Shown: positions 6,169 through 8,851 of the stretch, in pieces
How positions within the stretch are numbered: the first letter of the stretch is position 1
Layout of the letters: every line of letters starts with the position of its first letter
Origin: Treponema sp.
Lineage (GTDB): Bacteria; Spirochaetota; Spirochaetia; Treponematales; Treponemataceae
Reading direction: 5' to 3'
DNA: 8,851 bases
Assembly: GCA_017613485.1 (NCBI GenBank)
Contig: JAGADS010000075.1
Location: 1 to 8,851 of the forward strand
Program-made: the position numbers and the translations under genes
Notes under the pieces: generated by a model
Database searches by the model: none
What the model saw: the letters and a program-made list of their open reading frames with translations, nothing else
What the model was told of the DNA's origin: nothing

Positions 6169-6281
6169 TTGTCACGCGGATTCGAGATTGCTAACGCAGT
6201 CTCCCTAAGATAAGAGCTTTATAAAAATCCAACCAAATATTTTAAAAGAAAAATCGTAGATTTTTCGAATCCGTGTGACAA
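6169..6281. repeat. 113-bp intergenic element with 17-bp inverted ends and two internal hairpins
   Basis: TTGTCACGCGGATTCGA (6169-6185) pairs with TCGAATCCGTGTGACAA (6265-6281) over 17 positions, with one G-U in RNA. Inside are an 8-bp hairpin with one wobble and a TAAC loop (6184-6203) and a 7-bp hairpin AAAAATC/GATTTTT with a 3-nt loop (6249-6265). Folded as RNA this makes a three-way junction, sharing a base or two at the arm boundaries. The rest is AT-rich with no ORF. It begins 23 bp after the cyclase stop and fills most of the 202-bp gap. It may be a MITE-like repeat, a structured transcript end or an RNA-processing site. No clear target-site duplication was found. The stem shares the 11-mer AATCCGTGTGA with the terminator at 617-653. 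Confidence 0.6.
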
Positions 6282-6312
6282 TCAGCAATTATCAAACAAC
6301 AAAATCATCTTG

Positions 6313-6341
6313 TTGAAACCCTTTCCAAAATGATATATACT
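6313..6341 (+). promoter_or_regulatory. Sigma-70-type promoter of the glycosyltransferase operon, predicted leaderless
   Basis: TTGAAA (6313-6318, five of six to consensus), a 17-bp spacer and TATACT (6336-6341, five of six) form a good promoter. Only six bases separate the -10 from the ATG at 6348, so the predicted transcription start is at or next to that ATG. There is no Shine-Dalgarno upstream. Confidence 0.65.
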
Positions 6342-6347
6342 TGACTT

Positions 6348-7577
6348 ATGAACATAGCACTTTTTTCTGACAGTTATTTTCCCACAAAAAGCGGGATTGT
6401 AACTGTTGTTGTACAACTTAGGCATATACTTGAGGAACTGGGACATCATGTCGTCATTGTGACCGTATCCAATACGGATCCTTCATACACGGAGGAGCCT
6501 GATCCACTTGTGATGCGGGTAAAGTCAATAAGGTCTCCTGTTGGCGATAATCAGAACATGGGGTTCCCGGAAACAAAAAAAGTAGTTGCATTTTTACGCG
6601 AGCATAACATTCAGATAATCCACTCGCATACTGAATTTGCAATGGGTGCCAGTGCAGTAAAGTGCGGAAAGAAAATGGGCATTCCTGTCATAGCCTCAAC
6701 ACATACAATGTGGGAAGATTATTACCGCTATTATCTAAAGGGTGCCGCATTGATTCCAAAGTGGGCAATAAGAAAGGCAGTAAAAGCACGTTACAGGAAA
6801 TTCTATGCGTTCATCAATGTGTCACAGAAAGCACATGATTATTTTGTTGAGCCGTTCATGCTGCCAAAGATTCCTTCTGCGGTAATTCCAAATGCAACCG
6901 ATACAAAAAAATTCGTGGACCTGAATGTCACCGAAAACGACAAGCAGGAAATACGCGAGAAATATGGCATAAAGGAAAACGACCGCGTCATAGTCTATGT
7001 CGGCCGTGTAGTTGAAGAGAAAAGAGTGCTGGAACTGCTTCAGATTATAAAGCGTGTTGTACGTCAGCGTGACAATGTAAAGATGCTCTTCTGCGGTTCA
7101 GGTGCAATGGAAGAGCCCCTTAAAAAAGAAGTCCAGAAAGAAGGCCTAGAAGACAAGATACTGTTTGCCGGTTTTGTTGACTGGTTCAAGCTGTCCCGCT
7201 ATTATTCATTGAGCCATGTATTCGTGACGACTTCACTTTCCGAGATGCACTCGATGACAGTTCTTGAGGCGATGGTAATGCACCTGCCAATAGTGTGCCG
7301 CAGGGATACAAGCTTTACCGATACAATCATTCCTGGCGAAAACGGTTACATGGAAGATACTGACGAGGCACTTGATGCACGTCTTCTTGAGCTGTGTGAC
7401 AATCCCGAGAAATGCTCTGCAATGGGAGAAACAAGCTATCGTCTTTCAAAGAACTTTTTGCTTGAGACCCACGGTAAGAAAACTGTTGCCTTCTATGAGG
7501 AAGTCCTTGCTCATTTCCCTGGATCTGTAACGTCGGATGAACTTAAGACCTGTGTAAGTAAAGTGGTTGTGCAATAA
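6348..7577 (+). CDS. GT4-family glycosyltransferase, probably a diacylglycerol glucosyltransferase
   Basis: This 409-aa GT-B fold retaining enzyme is a cytoplasmic, membrane-associated type. The N-terminal half opens with MNIALFSDSYFPTKSGI, the acceptor-side Gly loop of the family, followed by HSHTEFAMG (about 90-98) and a THTMWEDYYRYY segment. A basic, aromatic stretch at about 130-160 is consistent with bilayer binding. The C-terminal half carries the donor-site R220 and K225 (VGRVVEEKR) and the family EX7E motif, E299 and E307 (SEMHSMTVLEA). The whole pattern closely resembles bacterial 1,2-diacylglycerol 3-glucosyltransferases such as the Acholeplasma alMGS enzyme, so transfer of glucose from UDP-glucose to diacylglycerol for membrane glycolipid is the best guess. 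A related lipid- or phosphatidylinositol-mannosyltransferase is the main alternative. The start is set by the conserved N-terminus. The stop overlaps the next start by one base (TAATG), implying coupled translation with the BioY-like gene. Confidence 0.85.
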   Translation: MNIALFSDSYFPTKSGIVTVVVQLRHILEELGHHVVIVTVSNTDPSYTEEPDPLVMRVKSIRSPVGDNQNMGFPETKKVVAFLREHNIQIIHSHTEFAMGASAVKCGKKMGIPVIASTHTMWEDYYRYYLKGAALIPKWAIRKAVKARYRKFYAFINVSQKAHDYFVEPFMLPKIPSAVIPNATDTKKFVDLNVTENDKQEIREKYGIKENDRVIVYVGRVVEEKRVLELLQIIKRVVRQRDNVKMLFCGSGAMEEPLKKEVQKEGLEDKILFAGFVDWFKLSRYYSLSHVFVTTSLSEMHSMTVLEAMVMHLPIVCRRDTSFTDTIIPGENGYMEDTDEALDARLLELCDNPEKCSAMGETSYRLSKNFLLETHGKKTVAFYEEVLAHFPGSVTSDELKTCVSKVVVQ

Positions 7578-8146
7578 TGAAAAACATTAAGATACAGAAA
7601 AATTTGATTCTCTCTGCTTTGTTTGCGGCGTTGATTTCTGTGGGCTGCTTTATACAGATTCCGTTGCCGGGCGGTATTCCGATTGCAATACAGGACATGA
7701 TGGCTATGCTCAGCGGGCTTCTTCTGGGACCTGTGTTTTGTTCGCTTTCTGTCGTGATTTTCCTGGTTCTGGGTGTAATAGGACTTCCGGTTTTTACGGG
7801 CAAGGCTGGCATTCAGATTTTATTGAACGGACCTACAAGCGGTTTTTTGTGGGGCTATCTGATTGCGGCAATTGTCGGCGGACTGTTTCTTTTGATTTTC
7901 CTCCCGGGTGGAAAAAAACATTCAAATGTGAGGCAATATGTGATGATTACGGTTGCGGCACTTCTTGCGACTGTGGTTCTTTTTGCATGCGGAATTGCAG
8001 GCGGCATGATCATCATGAAAATGTCGTTTGAAAAAACTCTTGCGGCATATCTTATTCCGTTTATTCCGGGAAACATAATAAAGATAATCCTGATGGTGCT
8101 CCTTACAAAAAAAATCAGGCCTCTCATTTACGGATACACACATTGA
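7577..8146 (+). CDS. bioY: BioY-family biotin transporter S-component
   Basis: This 189-aa integral membrane protein has about six helices. It is the substrate-binding subunit of an energy-coupling-factor (ECF) vitamin transporter. Family signatures appear in order: IQIPLPGGIPIAIQ with a following GLLLGP (residues 26-52), GVIGLPVFTGKAG (66-78), GPTSGFLWGY (85-94), and PFIPGNIIK (161-169) in the last third. In BioY structures, as I recall, an Asp and a Lys three residues apart in the PGDxxK motif contact biotin. Here the Lys (K169) is kept but the Asp is Asn (N166). The canonical GPTGGY glycine is a Ser (S88). Specificity for biotin is therefore likely but not certain. Translation is probably coupled to the glycosyltransferase through TAATG, and its own Shine-Dalgarno is weak. 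The next gene, an ECF ATPase, starts 2 bp after the stop, as expected for a bioY-bioM(-bioN) arrangement. Confidence 0.87.
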   Translation: MKNIKIQKNLILSALFAALISVGCFIQIPLPGGIPIAIQDMMAMLSGLLLGPVFCSLSVVIFLVLGVIGLPVFTGKAGIQILLNGPTSGFLWGYLIAAIVGGLFLLIFLPGGKKHSNVRQYVMITVAALLATVVLFACGIAGGMIIMKMSFEKTLAAYLIPFIPGNIIKIILMVLLTKKIRPLIYGYTH

Positions 8147-8148
8147 AT

Positions 8149-8851
8149 ATGATTCTTCAAATCAAGAATGTAAGCAGAATTTTCTCGGACGGGACAAAGG
8201 CACTGGATGATGTAAGCTTTGAGATAAACGAGGGTGATTTTGCCGTAATTGCAGGATCCAACGGCTCGGGTAAAACTGTACTGATGAATCTTATTGCAGG
8301 ATTGGATTCTGCTACGGACGGAGAGATTCATGTTCAGGAAGGTTATGAGGCGGGGCTTGTCTTTCAGGATGCGGATTCGCAGATTCTTGGGATGAGCCCG
8401 TTTGAGGATGTCCTTTTTGGTGCAAGACATTCGGGATTAAAAAAAGATGAGGCACGTGTTGCTGCGGAAAAAGCATTGAATGAAGTTGGTCTTCTTGAAA
8501 AAAAAGAATTGAATGCGCGGACTCTTAGTGGAGGGGAAAAGCGGCGTCTTGCCGTGGCAGGTATTCTTGCAATCAACAGGAAGCTGATAATCTTTGACGA
8601 GCCTTTTGCAAACCTTGACTGGCCCGGTGTTAAGCAGGTCCTTTCCATAATGCAGAAACTCAAGGATGAGAAAAAGACCGTAATCGTTCTGACACATGAG
8701 ATAGAAAAAGTTCTTGCCCTGTCAAACCGCTTTATCATTCTGGACAAGGGAAAAATTCAATTTGACGGAAATGCGGAGGATGGACTTAAGATTCCGCTTG
8801 AGGAATATGGAATCAAGAATCCGCTTAATTCATATCAAAGCCTAAGGGATC
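8149..8851 (+). CDS. ECF transporter ATPase (EcfA/BioM-like), 3' end cut by window
   Basis: This reading frame has 234 complete codons, open to the window end. It is an ABC ATPase of the energy-coupling-factor class that would power the adjacent BioY. All motifs are intact: Walker A AGSNGSGKT (residues about 38-46), Q-loop GLVFQDADSQ with the Q-D-P/A-D-x-Q form typical of ECF ATPases, signature LSGGEKRRLAVAG, Walker B LIIFDEPFANLD with the catalytic Glu, and the H-loop LTHE. The size suggests that little is missing. The ATG at 8149 lies 2 bp after the bioY stop. An in-frame TTG at 8143 overlapping that stop is an alternative start, and neither has a strong Shine-Dalgarno. A gene for the EcfT/BioN transmembrane protein would be expected just downstream, outside the window. 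BioM is likely from context, but a group II general EcfA is possible. Confidence 0.9.
   Translation, partial: MILQIKNVSRIFSDGTKALDDVSFEINEGDFAVIAGSNGSGKTVLMNLIAGLDSATDGEIHVQEGYEAGLVFQDADSQILGMSPFEDVLFGARHSGLKKDEARVAAEKALNEVGLLEKKELNARTLSGGEKRRLAVAGILAINRKLIIFDEPFANLDWPGVKQVLSIMQKLKDEKKTVIVLTHEIEKVLALSNRFIILDKGKIQFDGNAEDGLKIPLEEYGIKNPLNSYQSLRD

Noticed and set aside
6260..6281. TTCGAATCC resembling a tRNA T-loop
   Set aside because: The flanking bases do not form a 5-bp T-stem, there is no anticodon or D-arm and no CCA end. The match comes from the inverted repeat.
6155..6295. Target-site duplication around the 113-bp element
   Set aside because: The flanks (TTTATTAG on the left, TCAGCAATTA on the right) share no convincing direct repeat, so mobility is not supported from this copy.
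6341..6346. TTGACT as a -35 box
   Set aside because: A promoter using it would start inside the glycosyltransferase coding region. The TTGAAA/TATACT pair is a better match with exact 17-bp spacing.
6282..6347. Biotin riboswitch or BirA operator upstream of the operon with bioY
   Set aside because: The space before the promoter has no suitable dyad, and the mRNA appears to be leaderless, leaving no room for a riboswitch.
8364..8747. 127-aa open frame on the - strand
   Set aside because: It is antisense to the ECF ATPase, whose Walker A, signature and Walker B motifs are all in the + frame.
1..8851. CRISPR array, transposase, phage or toxin-antitoxin genes
   Set aside because: No regularly spaced direct repeats were seen and no matching protein motifs in any frame.

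Overview
The window looks like spirochaete DNA, most likely a host-associated Treponema of moderate-to-low GC. This is inferred from the gene content (a CHASE2 adenylate cyclase beside FecR-domain and beta-barrel envelope genes, an InlB-B-type repeat lipoprotein, and a diglyceride-type glycosyltransferase) and from overall similarity remembered from that genus. No search was run.

Layout. Positions 1-592 (+) hold the 3' part of a small AT-rich lipoprotein gene with an InlB/Flg_new-type repeat. Positions 593-720 hold a terminator hairpin that can serve the two convergent transcripts, plus a second perfect GC-rich palindrome. Positions 721-3175 (-) are a tight three-gene operon of exported proteins. 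In transcription order these are a 153-aa periplasmic protein with SLH-like repeats, a 392-aa putative outer-membrane beta-barrel and a 268-aa FecR-domain protein. The first two overlap by ATGA, and the last start follows an 11-bp gap with its Shine-Dalgarno over the upstream stop. Positions 3176-3244 are a very compact divergent promoter region built on a perfect 20-bp palindrome. Positions 3245-6145 (+) encode a 966-aa CHASE2 / class III adenylate cyclase. Positions 6146-6347 are a non-coding gap holding a 113-bp element with 17-bp inverted ends and two internal hairpins, followed by a good sigma-70-type promoter. Positions 6348-8851 (+) are an operon of a GT4 glycosyltransferase, a BioY-type biotin S-component and an ECF ATPase cut off by the window end.

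How the genes may work together. The divergent pair of transcription units looks like one envelope-to-cAMP signalling module. A barrel, a FecR-domain protein and a small SLH-like protein would lie in the outer membrane or periplasm, facing the large extracytoplasmic CHASE2 sensor of the cyclase. The cyclase has all the catalytic residues of a class IIIb adenylate cyclase. The two units share overlapping promoters whose -10 boxes are the two arms of one palindrome, so one polymerase or one regulator bound there would affect both. The downstream operon joins a probable membrane-glycolipid synthase to biotin uptake. Both the cyclase and the glycosyltransferase mRNAs appear to be leaderless.
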